Assembly: GCF_020360975.1 (NCBI RefSeq)
Contig: NW_025408669.1
Coordinates: 4,588,001 to 4,652,000 of the forward strand
Direction of reading: 5' to 3'
DNA from: Hirsutella rhossiliensis
Taxonomy: Eukaryota > Ascomycota > Sordariomycetes > Hypocreales > Ophiocordycipitaceae
DNA: 64,000 nucleotides
Positions within the stretch are counted from its first letter, which is position 1, and each line of letters begins with the position of its first letter. The translations under genes and the position numbers were made by a program. Of the stretch, positions 11,641 through 25,000 are shown one piece after another. Under the pieces are notes generated by a model. That model did not search any database. It saw nothing but the letters and a program-made list of their open reading frames with translations, and was not told the origin of the DNA.

Positions 11641-12442
11641 GGTCTTCTCCAACCTTTTTTTTTCTCTTTTCTCTCGTCTCGCACAAACTCTGGGAACCAT
11701 TAGAGATTGCGTCCTGTCTGATGTTTGCGTGCTTGGGTTGGTCGCCTGTACCCTGTGCTTTCGCTATTTGTTCGTCTCTTAACCGCAGAAAATAGCAATC
11801 CATTCGTACCATGCATATGGGCAGATGCCCACCACGTCAGGGGTATGTCCAGCGTGGCGCCCGCGTGACCGGCCCAACGTAATGAACACGTCCGTATGAA
11901 TAGCATAGCATGTTTGAGTATTCATGTTTCATGCAGTCTCAACTATAAAGGCTAAGCAGCAGACACGCGCCACCGCATACGCATCCTCCAACGCAACACC
12001 GTCCATAACCTGTCAAAACAATGCTCAAGAGAATGTGCCTAGCGCAGAGAAGCGAGGGGACAGACGAGTTCGCCAGTTCGTCCATTAATAGGAATAGCAC
12101 CTGCTGTGGTCGCTAAAAGCCCACCGCCGGGAGGAACCCGTCCCGCAGCCTCCTACACATTCATCCTTAGACCCATAACGTGGCTTCCTAGAATCATCGC
12201 CGTCGTCGCTGCTGCTCTCACCAGAATCGCAGTCATTCTTGAGCGTCCTTGAGGTAACAGAGAAGTTGTTGAAGGGATAAAAAAGTGCCGAGCACGCCTA
12301 AAGTCTCCGATTTCGCAGGCCTCTTCGCATCGCATAAGAAAAGACAATCGCACCATCCAGCCGTTTCAGCTTAGCATTGCATAGCCCGCGTATGCCCCTC
12401 TTTTCAGTTCGCGTGCGCGTGGAACTTGTTGTGATGAGCCAC
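11641..12442. other. convergent 3' spacer
   Basis: About 800 bp between the ends of two genes pointing at each other. It holds short unrelated frames only and probably consists of the 3' untranslated regions of both. Confidence 0.5.
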
Positions 12443-13767
12443 CTAGGTCGCAATCAGGGGCTCCTGCTCAGGCACGACGGGACCTGCGGGAACATCGCCC
12501 TCGGGCTCCGTGGCCTTGAGGGGGTCCTCAGTCGGAGGAGACGGAAGCTCAAGCTCCTTGGCAGCGAATGCTGGCTTGGTTGTGGCCTCGGGGGAGGCTG
12601 ATCGGCCACGAATCATGTTCTGGACCTTGTCGGTGTAGTCGCCGGCGTACTGCTTGCCCATGGACGTGAGGTGGCCGGCCTGCTTCTGGGCCACATCGCG
12701 GACCTGGGCCGTCTGGGCACTGATCACCTCGGAGGCGTTCTTGATGTGGTGATCGATGAGCTCCTGGTTGGAGTTGTAGACAAGAGGCACGATGAAAGCG
12801 ACCGTGGTGGCGATGACAGCGAGGCCCCAGTAAGGGACAAGCTTGGCGAGGTGGTAGGAGAGGAAGGCAGCAACACAGGCCTGTCATGCGTTAGCCCCCA
12901 AAAACCCTACAGATTGCCATCAAGGTGATGCCCTACAGCAGCGGATGCGCCCATGTTCTCGGCGAAGAGGATTCGCTGGCCCTCAATGACGAAGAAGTTG
13001 ACGAGCTCGTGGACGTCGCCAATCATGCTGTCGAGGGTGGAGCGCGTGACGGTGTAGTATCGACGAGGCCTCATTTGGGTGGCGAGCCCGTGGTTAAGGA
13101 CAAGCTTGCCGGCAGCCTCGGCGCTGACGGTGACGGCGAGGGCCATCCAGCACAGCTTGAAGGCGTAACGGATCACATCGAGGTACCTAGCGGCGAAGAT
13201 GAGGGAAACGATCGAAGCAAAGGCAATGGCCGAGGCGCCTAGCGGGACCACGAGCATCAGCATTGATCATCGACGGGCGCGCACACTCCAAGCAGAGGGG
13301 AAAGGGCGTACGAGGATTCTTCCAAGAAAGGAGTTCCGAGAAGAAGGAGTGGTAGTGTGTCAGAGACTGGCCCGTAGCAGCGGGGTTGACAGGAGTCCTG
13401 CGAGAGGCTGCCAGGGTGGACAACTCAGACGAGGCCTTTGCAGTGTGGTCCTTGACGTTCTGTGCAACAGGGCCTAGAAGAGAGAGGGGCGAGTGATGTC
13501 AGTGGCAGTCGGCATGGAAGGAGCAAGCAGCGAGCTCACCGTTGGTGACAGAGTCATAGGCAGTGGCGACGTCTAGCGAAAGCGTGTCAGCTGGCGAGTC
13601 CCGGATACATTTCATGGTTGGCTTGAAGAGGAGAAGGAATCTGTCGAGGGTCAGCACGTCTTTCTTTCTTTCATCACGGAAGCCATGGAAAAGCATACCC
13701 TACTGGTCTTGGCAGCTTCGAAAGAGCCACCGTTTGTCGCCGGGGGCGCATCGACCGGGTCAGACAT
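12443..13767 (-). CDS. RTN1: reticulon-like ER membrane-shaping protein
   Basis: Reticulons insert hairpins into the ER membrane and bend it into tubules. Five exons on the minus strand: 13767-13704, 13572-13540, 13473-13312, 13238-12937 and 12880-12443, giving about 332 aa. The frame runs smoothly through all junctions. The reticulon homology domain begins after HYHSFFSELLSWKNPR. The first hairpin is AIAFASIVSLIFAARYL plus the flanking WMALAVTVSAEAAG, the linker contains DVHELVNFFVIEGQRILFAENM, and the second hairpin is AAFLSYHLAKLVPYWGLAVIA. A soluble C-terminal tail with KNASEVISAQTAQVRDVAQKQ follows. The 129-bp first intron has two GT donors five bases apart (13703 and 13698); only the first keeps the frame into VATAYDSVTNG. 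Confidence is high for the family and good for exon borders. Confidence 0.88.
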
Positions 13768-15301
13768 TGTGATTGAAGCTCAGCGCGACGTAGGTAGCTG
13801 AGATGGCGTGATGGAGCTCGTCGTGATGGACGAGGGTTTAGGTTAGCGGATTGGGGATATTGGCTGTCTGGATGGATCAAGGCCAAGCGATGTCAGAGAC
13901 GAAGCTCGGTATCTGCGGGAAGAAAGCTGGTTGAGGGTCGGGGCAGAAAAAATCAAACGGCAGGGGGAACCGATTTGCGGAAGGGGGAGGGATGGAGGGA
14001 GCGGTTTGTGTGTTCTGATGCGTGCGTACCTGGAAGATGCGATGCAGACACGCAGGTCGAGAGGTTGACGAGGTTGATGAGGAGCACGCAAGACGAGACG
14101 AGAGAAGTCGTGATGGGAGAGCTAAGAGGGAGAGGGAGAGAGGGGAGTGTGTGGGGGGGGGGAGAAAGTAGCAGCAATGACAGGTGATGACGGTGGATGG
14201 ATTTCGCAGGAGTGTACAGATAAGGCACTGTACGAAGTAGCCGGCTGGCAGGGCCTGGTTTTTTCCCCCTTCCTTTCTTGTTTTGCCATGCGTCATTCGT
14301 CATCTCCCAATACTCTGTCGGTCAGCTCAGCCCGGCACACAACACCTGGTCACTTTTATTACCCGAGTACCAACTGCCTCCTTTTTCTTGGTACAAGCAT
14401 GCGACAGTTTGGTAGTCCCTAGGCGGATTGTGGCTGGTGAGGGCTCCACCCAAAGGTCGTGCCACGCCTAACTACTAGTGGCAACGGCACTCTTTCCCAT
14501 TTGCTTCTTAATTATTACGGTAACTAATAATACAGCCGTTCCCGAACAGACCTTGATTGCCCTGCATACAATCTTGTTCATGCATGGACCACTGCTGTCC
14601 CGTCCAACCCTGCCGCTCTCCAGTCGACCTTGCTTGTTCTTCTTCACACACCTACGGACACCTAGTCTGGTTGGATACCAGCCAGGTAAGCAATCCAGCC
14701 CGCCAACCTCTTCGCGGCCCACTATCCTGCTTCGCGACGTCGTTTCTAATCATCCCAGAGCCTGCCGCTGCTTGCTCGATCCCGAGGCAAACCTCCCTGC
14801 ATCGAACCGCCGACCGACCCCTGCGGTACATGCAGGGACACGCTGTAATTACTGTATTGTACGTGTCCGTGACTGCTGCTGTCCAAGATGCCGAGGGTGT
14901 CTGTCACTTTACATGTGCAGCTTCTTCACTACATGCCTACGCCATCGCCGTCGCCCTGCTGCAGCAACAAAACCGGGGTCGTCGAGGTTGGATAATTACT
15001 ACATCATGTTTCGTTTCGAAAACGAATGAAGGAGCTGTCCATCAATCCTTAAACTCCATGCTAAGAAGAAACCCAGGCCCTCTTCTCGCCACGCATATCA
15101 GTCTGCCGACCCATGTCCCGGTCCAGGTAATCATGATCGCGCCGGTTCCTCTCACGCGTGTACCCTCCCGCCACCAGATGCAGCACAGATGATGCATATG
15201 TACAAGTGAGCGATTACCATGGCAAGCACCATATTTCGCCAACCAAATCAGGTGGCACCAAGGCCCTTGCCCGACGTGGCTCCGTCAAACACCCGTGCTC
15301 C
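13768..15301. other. intergenic; RTN1 promoter
   Basis: 1.5 kb upstream of the reticulon start and downstream of the TBC gene. It includes a poly-G/purine-rich stretch (about 14100-14170) and C/T-rich DNA that could be the reticulon leader. No conserved coding pattern was seen. Confidence 0.45.
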
Positions 15302-18300
15302 TCACCTTCGCCAGCCCCAGAATTCCCCGCTAGCCGTCGAAGCCCCCGTCGTCGAGGTTCCAGACTTTGCGCCCTGTTCCGAAGCTGGCGCCGTTCCGTG
15401 CCCGGTCAGGAGGCCCAACACTCCCATCGCAATTGTAGAGTTTGATGGTGTCAGCGTCGTGCCAGCCCCGCCGTCTCCTGCCCCCACCCCGTGAGCTTTT
15501 CGCACGGCCTCGAGCTTCTGCTTTGCCTCCTCTGCCTCTTGCTTTGCCATTGCCTCGGCCGTCTTGGCTTGGACAAGCTCCAATAACAATGCTTCGTGGT
15601 CGTTGGGGGGCGAAGAAGCGCCCGAGGATGACGCTGGCGACGTGGCTGATTCTGACCGGGGTAGTGATGACACTCTTTTGCTGAACCCGGGGGCCTGGGA
15701 CGGTGTCGACTGGCTACGGCCCAGTTTGAGCTCTCTCAAGCCGCCCGCGACGCCCTTGTTCGCCCAATCCGCGTCCAATTCGCGGCTGCTAGCATCACAC
15801 GCAGAACTGGCAGACGCTCTGGTTCGTAGCGCGTGGACCTGCTTTTCCAGTCTCTGCTTGTCCTGATGGAGAGACCGCACATGGCCATGCCGTTCCCGAA
15901 GCTGCTCTTTGAGAGATGCTATCTCCTGATCCATGTCGTGTATCCGGCGGTTCAGTTCCTGAGAATGCGACATGGCACTCGTCAGTTGGTCCTTGGCGCC
16001 GAGCAATTCATCCCGGAGCTGAGACTTTGACAGGAGCACTGAAGATCGGTCCTGTTTTCCCTCGCACCTAAATCGACTTTCCGCTTGATCCAGAAGCTCC
16101 GATAAACCATCGGTCGACGGCGCCTCTCTCGTCTCCCCTGCTACCGGACTGGTTGCGACTTCGGTTTCATCCGACGATGGAGTGGCTTGGTCTGCCTCAT
16201 TGCTGATGGATGACGCAAGTTCGCTCGTGTCGACGCTGTTCTCGATGCTTTCCTCGGCGCTGTCCTGGGCCCTATCCTCGGCCGACGCTCGGTCATGGCC
16301 GATCCCCCTTATCTTCAGGCCATCGAGAAGTGATATAACCGCCTTGCGGTCCTCCTCGCGCCCCTCTCGCTCCAACTGGAGGTCGTTCGAGAGGAGAGCG
16401 TGGTTCCGTTGCAGCTCGCTCAAGGCTGTCAAGAGGTCTTCAATCTGGCTGTGGAGATATTTCTCATCCGTCGTCTTGACGCTGGCGATGGACTTGGAGC
16501 CAACAGGCGTAGACTCGCGGCTTAAACAGTCGTCCGAGGAATTGGCCGAGTCGCGGGACATGATTGTTGCGTCCGTCGACGAGGACGAGCTGGAGACGCT
16601 GGACGAGCTGGCCTCCATTGAGTTGAGCGTCGAGGCAAGGCTCTGCTTTGACGTGCTGCGCCGCAGCATGCTCAGCGGGCGCGAGGGGGCTCCGAGCCCG
16701 GGCTGGAGCGTGGCGGTTCTAGCAATCGTTGACGACGCCCAGATGCGGCCGAGGAAGCGAGTCGCCGCCGTTGTGATGTCCAACACGCGTGCCGCGTTGG
16801 CAGTGGCAACGAGAGACTCTCTGTATCCCTGTTCCAGTTGCGCAAGCTTCTCCCTCGTCACCTCGCCTGTGAGGCCCACAAAATCTTGAACAAACTCGTC
16901 GGCGTTGTAATGGTAGCAGTCCCATAGACCACGAGACAGGAGGAGCTGCATGGCATCTTCCAGCTCGGTGCACGCCAGCAGCCTCGCCTCGTTCTTCCTC
17001 ATTAGAGATAGCGCAACCCGCATGAGGGTCTCGGAGGCCCCTTCGGCGAAGATGACGTCGTAGATGCGGAAGAGCATCGGTAAGGGACATGTCACGGCAA
17101 AGAAGCTGAGGAACCATTGCGATACATAGGCCGTCTCCACCTGCAAATCCTCCAAGTGACTCGACAGCACGGGAAGATTGGATCGAAGAAGCTCTCGGAA
17201 CTGGTGTATCCGAACATGAAGCCCAGACAGATCGGGAAGAAAACAGTCCCGTAGATCGTATCGTTCCATCAGTCTAGAAGATTGTCAGCGTCATGGTGTT
17301 TTTCCCGTCAACCGCAGTGTTTGCAGAGAAACTTACCGGACTAGGACGCAGAAGGCCTGCTTGTCAGGCATGTGCATCAGCAACGGGCCAACAAGAAAGG
17401 CCAACCCCTGACAGTAACCGATCTTGGCATCGTAGAGACTAAATGATTTGAGCACGCGGCCCAGCATACGCTGCCCATCGCCCTCAGGATCTCGGAACAT
17501 GTCGACGCCCGGGAAACTTCTGCCGAGGTCCTTTCCAATGATGAGCTCATAGGGGCTGGACTCGCCACAAAACCGGTCGTACTGTTCTTCTAAGGACGCA
17601 TCACGGGCACCGGACATGCTCTGCCACACCACGCCCCGCAAAGGTGGTGGGATCCCTTTGCGGATTTTGTTGGACAAGAGGGTTGGTAGGCGTGCGGCAG
17701 TCTGCTGGTAGTCCTTGACAAGAGCTGCGAAGAACTCGAGGTCTGTCATGGGCGGCGGAGGGAGCATTGAATATCGCAGAGCGGGCGGAGCTGGCCCATG
17801 CATCATCTGCCTCAGCTGGGCCATGGAGGGCGGGCGAGGCTTGCCGGCAGTCGACTTTTCCACGGTCTGGACTTTGATGCTCTTTGGGTTGGTAGCTAGC
17901 TTCGCATTCTCCTGCTCCAACCGCGCGAGGAGAAGCGCCGTTGACTGCGAGTTTGTCAGCATGGTGGTTGGTGGCGCGAGACGGGATCAAAGGGGTGAAT
18001 GGGGGGTTTTACATTATCCGTCTCGTCGTCCTTGACTTGCTCGTCTTCCGTCTTCTCTAACTGTTCCCAGTTCACCTCGTCCGATTCTTCTGAAGAATCG
18101 CTTTCGTGGCCTTCAGTGCTGCATTCTCCGAGTTCGCTTAGCATGGTCACGCTGGCCGCAGTCGGCGAAAGCGTGAGGGCCGAGTCTCGGTGCGTGGCCC
18201 GTGGGCGATCTTGCTCGTCACTGCCAGTGTCGACAGAGTGGCAGTCCGTCGCCGACGGGGAAAGCTGCTCGGAATCGGCGTCGGACGAAGCGGCGGTTTC

Positions 18301-18468
18301 GAGAGTCGCAGCTGAAGACTCTGAGAGCCTGACGGTAACCATGGAGTCGTGGGTCATCTTAGGGGCTTGGGGTCCCGCCTCGTCAACGGCCGTCGCAGTT
18401 GGCGTGGCTGGCTTTGTAGGAGGGAGGTCTTCATGACTGGCTTGGTGGCTGCCCAACGTCGTTGCCAT
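15302..18468 (-). CDS. TBC-domain Rab GTPase-activating protein (GYP5-like)
   Basis: Accelerates GTP hydrolysis on a Rab GTPase. Exons 18468-18013, 17944-17337 and 17273-15302 give about 1011 aa. The N-terminal 150 residues are Ser/Thr/acid-rich and disordered. The TBC domain (about 245-480) shows IRKGIPPPLRG, the arginine-finger motif IGKDLGR (Arg about 294) and the glutamine-finger motif GYCQG (Gln about 331). FAVTCPLPMLFRIYDVIFAEG lies near its end. Both catalytic fingers are present, so it should be active. The C-terminal half holds a Ser-rich linker and two coiled coils (around DLQLEREGREEDRKAVISLL and QELNRRIHDMDQEIASLKEQ). This architecture resembles the fungal GYP5/EVI5 type, which acts on exocytic Rabs; the exact Rab cannot be told from the sequence. 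Confidence 0.88.
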
Positions 18469-21400
18469 GATCGAGGTCGAGAGACTAATCGAGGGGTCGG
18501 GGGTTGGAATGCGTGATGACGGGGCAAGGCTCAGGTGCAATCCAGCGATGAGTGTTGGGCGATTTCGAGTCACGTCTGCGGGCGGTCGTGGAAGGCCGGC
18601 CACTTTCCTCTCCCGCACCGAGCTGGCGACTTCAATGGAAGGGGTTTACGAGCGTCGATTCGACGATGCCGAGTGAGAAGAAGCTTGCCAACCTCGAGAA
18701 GACTCTGGCGAGAGTGTTCCGTTTCATCGAGGGGCCTGCAGAGGCTGAGACAGCCAGATGCCAGGAGTTGCTGCGGATCTGTAAGTGAATGCCAGTGTCG
18801 AACTGGCTGCCAGGCCAGGATGCAAAGCCCTAGGGGTTTCCCACCAAAAACGAGAGAGAGCGGGAAGAAAAGAAAGTGGTTGACAGGGTCGAGCAACGAG
18901 CGACGCAATATGGGGGTGCTGGAGTTTGGCAGGGGATGGTTTTGCGGAATTACGAGTAAGGCAGTGGTGATTGAGTAGCAGCATCTCCAATAGTGCCCTT
19001 GTCTGGCAGGGAACCGCTGGAGTCCATGTACATTGCGTGCAGAGTCGACTCAGTCGAGGTACCTCGGGCTCGCAGACGAGTACCCACAAGCGATGTAGCG
19101 GAGACGGCGAGGTACCTGTATGGCCCCGCGCTTGTGCCCCCGCTGCCTGTACCTAGCGAAAAAGATACCCTGATGCCCGGGGGCCTGACAGTGCAATGAG
19201 AGGTCTCGCGCTGATCAGCAGGCGCCTTTGAAGGGAAGAGAAAGGAGGAACGGCAGTGAAGGGGGAAAGACAAGGTGGGGACAGCCCGTAGCAAGGGCAG
19301 ACAAGATCATGCAATTTTGCAGTGGCCAAGGGGTGGTTTTGCTCGCAGACAAGGGACGCGACCGATCCCTGAGGCCCCCTTGCCCCGTTGGCCAATGACA
19401 AGCCTTAGACACTGAGAGACCTTGGCGAGACAATGCGGCACATGGCGGGTACACTTGAACAAGTACCTTTGACGATGGATACCCGCAAGTGATCTGATTC
19501 AAGAACAGCCTCGGCTCACGCCTCGCTTCAAAGGAAGACAGCTTTGTATGGTCAAAGAATCGGACGAAAGGCTCCCTTTCCCTTTTGCTCGCCCACATCT
19601 TCATTTGTTCCTTTCGTCTTCTTCACGTAGCGGCGAAGGGCGGCGTTCAAAAGGACATTGAGCCGTCTGGGCTTAGAATAAAGCCCGGCGCTCCCTCTCC
19701 ACCTAATCCACATCGGCTGCCGCTAAGGCACCAACAGGAAAAGCGGGCTCCGTGCCACCCCCTGTGGCGCGAGCTATGGAAACGGCTCGCTCAGGATAGC
19801 TTCAGCCACACGTCTACTCTGCCAGCGTCCCGGGGCGTTGGTGTTGCGCAAAGACGCGTCCCATCTGCTCCAGCCGGCGCTCTGTTCCCGCACTACCCTT
19901 TGTCCGTGCGGCCTGGCACGCTATTGCTTCAGTGTCGTCCAATGCCTTTTGGTGCTGTATTCTCGGCTTACTCTGGGCCAAGTCATTTTGCATTGCTGGA
20001 TACTCCATAGCGTTCACGATGGTGGGACATTTGCACGCAATTCGTCGATTTTCGGGCATTGGCGTGGCCGGCCGGAGTCGTCCGTCGTCGGCCTCGAGTA
20101 TTGCCGTCTACCATCCAGGGAGCATTGATTCTTGCAAACATATTCTCATCTTTGTTGCCGCCGCAGGTATGGGACGCGGCGATGTATCTGACAAACCATC
20201 CATGGATTTATCATGGCATCCAGATACGTACAGGATGCTGACAATCTCAACGAACCGAAACATGGCTGGACCTCTTGTTCTGGCAATGCCCTCGTGGTTG
20301 AAACACGCTGTTGCAGGAGTCGGACAGCATGTTCTGGCCAACCAAGTACGTAGCTGCATTTCAAAATAGCACAAGCCGATGATGGAGAATCAGCGTCAAC
20401 TCAAGGGAAGCAAGTGTCACGGCCCCATTACAGTCTTGACTCGGAGAGCCAATGATTACGTTTCTTGCCCTTTGGCGGCAGTTGGTGGCGGCAGGTATAG
20501 TCTGATCGGACGCCGGCAGAGGGCGCCTTGTGCTCGGTAGCCTCCTATGAGTCAAGGCACTGAATGAAGCAGCTCGCTGCTTGGACTGCCGATTTGGCTA
20601 CCGCAAAGACGTCGCATCCGCATCGCGTCACGCTCTGGCCACGAGCCTCGGGCGCGTATCCACTCGGAGCCCCATCACGCGCATGCTGTAGTACTCCGTA
20701 CAGCAGAGTACAGTGCAGAGCAGCACAGTAGAGCATCCTGGCAGCCAGCATGTGCGGCCCGCTGCACCCACAGACTGAGAGGATCGTGGTGCATGCATGC
20801 CACCCTCTATGTCGCACACCGCCGCCGCAGCCCATGCACGGAAATCCCCTTCATCATGCCCCTCCGCAGCGAGGTGTTTTCACATTCGCAACGCCACGAG
20901 TCCATGGCACCCGTGGTTGGTGTTTTTGGCGGCAACATGTCCTCCGACTCTAGGGGGCGAGTGTCATGTGTCCAACGACGGCCAGCGGTGAGCATAATGG
21001 TGGCCAGGCTAGCCTGGATTCGTCGGCGCATGGGTCAGGTCTGCGGTTGGGTGTTTTGATTGCCAAGATGTGGATTGCGTGCGGGCGGGGGGGGAAACGG
21101 GCGGTGATGGCCTCGCGGGCCCCTCTCTCGCCCTGTGTCCTCCCTCGTGCGGCGACAGCGTTTGGTCACAAACGGCGAGAGGATGCCCCCAAGAAACTCT
21201 CTCTTGCTCTCCTTGGCCCGTCACCATTTGTCTCTTTGGCGCATAAAAGGCTGGGCTGCCCCGGTATTAATGCTGGGCCCAAATCTCGCGTCTGGCCCAC
21301 TGCCGTCGTGATGTTGATTGATTGCGCGCCGGGTTACGCTGTGTACTTGTATCTACTTGACGCCCCGCTCATTCTAGGTAGAAGATGGGAGGCTCGTGGC

Positions 21401-21802
21401 GCAGAAACACCCACGGAGCGCCAGGAATGAAGTACACGTCCGTAGCCATCTATCTACTCCTCAAGACTCGCTCTCCTGCTTTTGGGGGGAAGACGGCGCC
21501 GACCTCTACGGCATCTCCGCATCTCGCCAGGCCGCGCCATGTTTGCTCTCTTGGCTGGATTTCGAGCAGATACTCCAGTTTTCATCGTACAGTACGTACA
21601 TACCTACTTAGGTAGCATCCATAAATGCGTCTTCATGCAAGGTAGATAAATTCCCATATGGAATAGGCAGGGTATGGACGAGCTTCGCCATCAAAGTCCT
21701 CGCTAGCGCGAAGCGAGCCCGTCTTTTAGGTGCGTCTGACCGGATGGTGGTTGCCAGACGCACCATGCACGCCCTGGCCTCTGTGGCGCGTGGTGCCCTC
21801 AG

Positions 21803-21854
<52 letters not shown>

Positions 21855-22011
21855 TCTTCATCCCCAGACCACATCCCACATCTCCGACGTCTTGCAGAGA
21901 AATCCTTTGCGCTTCCTCTCCTCATGGCCTCACCCTGAGACGCGTCGCACACACGGCGGCCGCGCTGGATTCCGGAAGCCCAAGTGGCAGGGAAGACTCT
22001 AGTCTGGGATC
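18469..22011. other. 3.5-kb gene-free divergent spacer
   Basis: Lies between two divergently oriented genes. Open frames reach 154 codons but none shows domain patterns or plausible splicing. It contains several GGTACC-type palindromes (for example near 19058 and 19112), a poly-G run near 21090 and a long CT run. It could hold long leaders, leader introns or a non-coding RNA, but nothing can be shown. Confidence 0.5.
21812..21852. repeat. (CT)n microsatellite
   Basis: About 20 uninterrupted CT dinucleotides, roughly 160 bp upstream of the YVC1-like start codon. On the opposite strand it gives a false Arg-Glu repeat protein. Confidence 0.9.
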
Positions 22012-25000
22012 ATGTTCTCCTCGCTGCTGCGCCGCCAGAAGAATGGCCACCGCCGCGTCGACATTCGCGACGGGAGCCCATCGCCCTCCTCTCTCCCGCC
22101 TCGCCGCCACTTCACCGGCCGCACGCATGCCACCGCCGACTTCACCGAGGCCGACGATGACGAAGATGACGACGACGGCGACGACCACTCCGACCCCGGC
22201 CGGGAGCGTGCCAATCCGCGGGGTCGCGACCCTCGCCAACCACAATCCGGCGGAGCTGCCGATGACGCCGACGAGGATGGCGCCATCAAGCCTCTGCCTG
22301 TCCTCCCACTCTTTTCTGCCACCCATCTCGGTATCGTCAAGCCCCGGCCCCCCATGGCTCTGCGCGCTCGATGGAGCTTGGCTGCCAGCTTCTAACCCGT
22401 TGGCTCTCAGACGCGCTGTCCATATACAACATCACCCATGCCATCCGCATTATCGTATGCACGCGCACCGAGACGACCCTCACGTGGGAACAATTGCGCT
22501 CGCCCCAGATTTCCCAGTTCTTGGTCAAGCCCATGCAGCAGCAGATTCGAACCCAACACTTTTCCCGCGCCACCCTGTACGCCCTCATGGCCAATTGCCT
22601 GCAGTTTTCAAAGGAGGGGCAGCGATATGCCGCCAACGCGGGCACGAGTAACACCAGAGCAAAGGTCTGCGAGCTTCTCGCCCTCAAGCTGCTCAAGGAG
22701 TATACCACTCGAGAGTTGATTGACGCCCTGGCATATGACTTTTATCCCCTCCAAGGTCTTCCCGGAGCCCAGGGTCCCCTCCCACTGAACAGAAACTCAT
22801 CCAAGGCCAAGCAGACCCTGTCGGCCTCGAGGACGTCTACATTGGAGGTTGCCATTCGTGCGTCGGCCAAGCATTTTCTTGCACATCCCGTCGTGGTGCA
22901 ACAGCTCGAGGCTATATGGAATGGCGCCATCACCTTCTACTCGGCGGCAGACCGCTTACACCGTGAAGCCCCTCCCAGCCCGTTCCGGAGTATGAATGGA
23001 GGCGCTGCTGAGCCGGATGCAAGAACCCCATTGCTCGGATCTCTGCCGCCCAAGCAAGGCCACTCCTCTTTGCCGCCGGGAAGAAGGACCGTGATGCTCT
23101 ATGATCCCCGGCAGGCGTCCATGCTCAAGCTCTCCCGCCTCCGTGTCCCTCGGTACCGGTCTTTCCTGTCTACCCTCTCCCTTGCCGTCTTGATCGGTCT
23201 CTTCCTGGCCGTCCTGACCCAGCGGTCTGTGCAGATCACGGGCTTGGAGCTTGTGTTCTGGTTCTGGAGTGCCGGGTTCATGCTGGATGAACTGGTTGGT
23301 TTCAATGAGCAGGGATTTGCTCTCTACATAATGAGCTTCTGGAACATATTCGACCTGGGCATCCTCGTCCTGCTCATCGCGTATTACTGCATGCGCGCCT
23401 ATGGTGTCTTTCTGGTCGATCCCCATCACTGGAATGCCATGGCGTACGATGTGCTGGCTGCCAACGCCATCCTGCTCCTGCCGCGCATCTTCAGCGTTCT
23501 CGACCATTACCAGTACTTCTCCCAGCTGCTAATCGCCCTCCGTCTCATGGCGGTAGACCTGGCGGCTGTGTTTGTCTTGGTCCTCATCATGTGCAGCGGC
23601 TTCTACGTCTTTTTCACGTTGTCGCAGAGTGCCAATGGCGGTGGCGATGTTGCCTACAAGATCTTTCAGATTCTCATGGGCTTCAGCCCTGCAGCCTGGG
23701 ATGTGTGAGTCGCAGGAGCCCCGTCCTGCCGATGGAGTGCACTAACGGAAGACTAGCTGGCCCACGTACAACTGGCTCGCGAGGATATTGATGATGATGT
23801 TTCTCATCATTTGCCACTTCTTGATCGTGTAAGTGCAGTATCGTGCCTTTGCGTGCCTTTGCTAATACCGAGACATGGAAGGACGATTCTCATCACCGTC
23901 TTGACCAACTCCTTCATGACCATTGCATCAAACGCTACGGAGGAGCACCAGTAAGAGAAGCTGTCAAGCCCTGAAAGCTCCGACTGCTTACGCACTGCGC
24001 AGGTTCCTCTTCGCCATCAACACCATTTCAATGGTCAAGAACGATGCGCTGTTCTCCTACGTTGCCCCCAGCAATATCTTTGCGTGGCTATTGATGCCCC
24101 TGCGGTACTGCATGCCGCTGAGGCACTTTGTCTGGCTGAACCGGACGATAATCAAAATCACCCACTTTCCGGTCCTGTTCTGTATCTACCTCTACGAGAG
24201 ATTCTGGCTCGCGCCATCCATATACGAGCCGACAGACTTGGTCGAAAACCATGGCAGGAGCCGTCCTAGGACGATATCGTTCCGCGATCCGATAGAGCGC
24301 TCCGCCATGTTTAGCCCCAACGTGCGGGTCCGCGAGGAATCCGTGGCTGGCTTTCACAAGGACCGAGCGCTGGAAGAAGTCTTCCGGCGCGTTCCCGAAG
24401 CCAGCACCTTGCGCACCCAGAGGAGGTACGAGAGGCGCAAGACGCAGACAGCCATTCGCAATTGGATGGATCAAAACGACGAGGCAGGCGTGCCCTTGTC
24501 CAACTGGCCTACCCTCGACAGCCGGGCGGTTCCAGACTGGCATAGACGGCTGAGCATGGGCTGGGAGCGATCCTCGCATCCCAGGCAGGTTTCTGACGTC
24601 AGATCAACGGCGAGCGACCCGGCCGACTTCATGTCCAACCACGGAGCGTCCGTTGCGCGCGGGCATGGATCGCGGCTGGACATTGTCGTTACCCCCGACT
24701 ACAAGGATCATACGGATGCAGATGGTGACGATGAGCTGGTTACCAACGACGAGGATGAAGACGACGCGGGGACGAATGCTGACCGCAGCCATCAATTCGC
24801 AAAGCACGGGGTCGAGGATGAGGATTACTTCACCACTCCCATTCCGGTGCGCTCGACGAAGCCGACGTCGTCTCACGACTCATCCGCCAGTCTAGTAATT
24901 CCTGCCCCCCCTCGTGTGAGTATCCAGAAGCGCGGCGGGCACAGCCGTTCTGTGTCGACCAACACCATCCTCTACAAGCCCGAGGAGCTGCCGCAGATGC

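Noticed and set aside
21608..21952. Arg-Glu repeat protein on the minus strand
   Set aside because: Translation of the (CT)n microsatellite.
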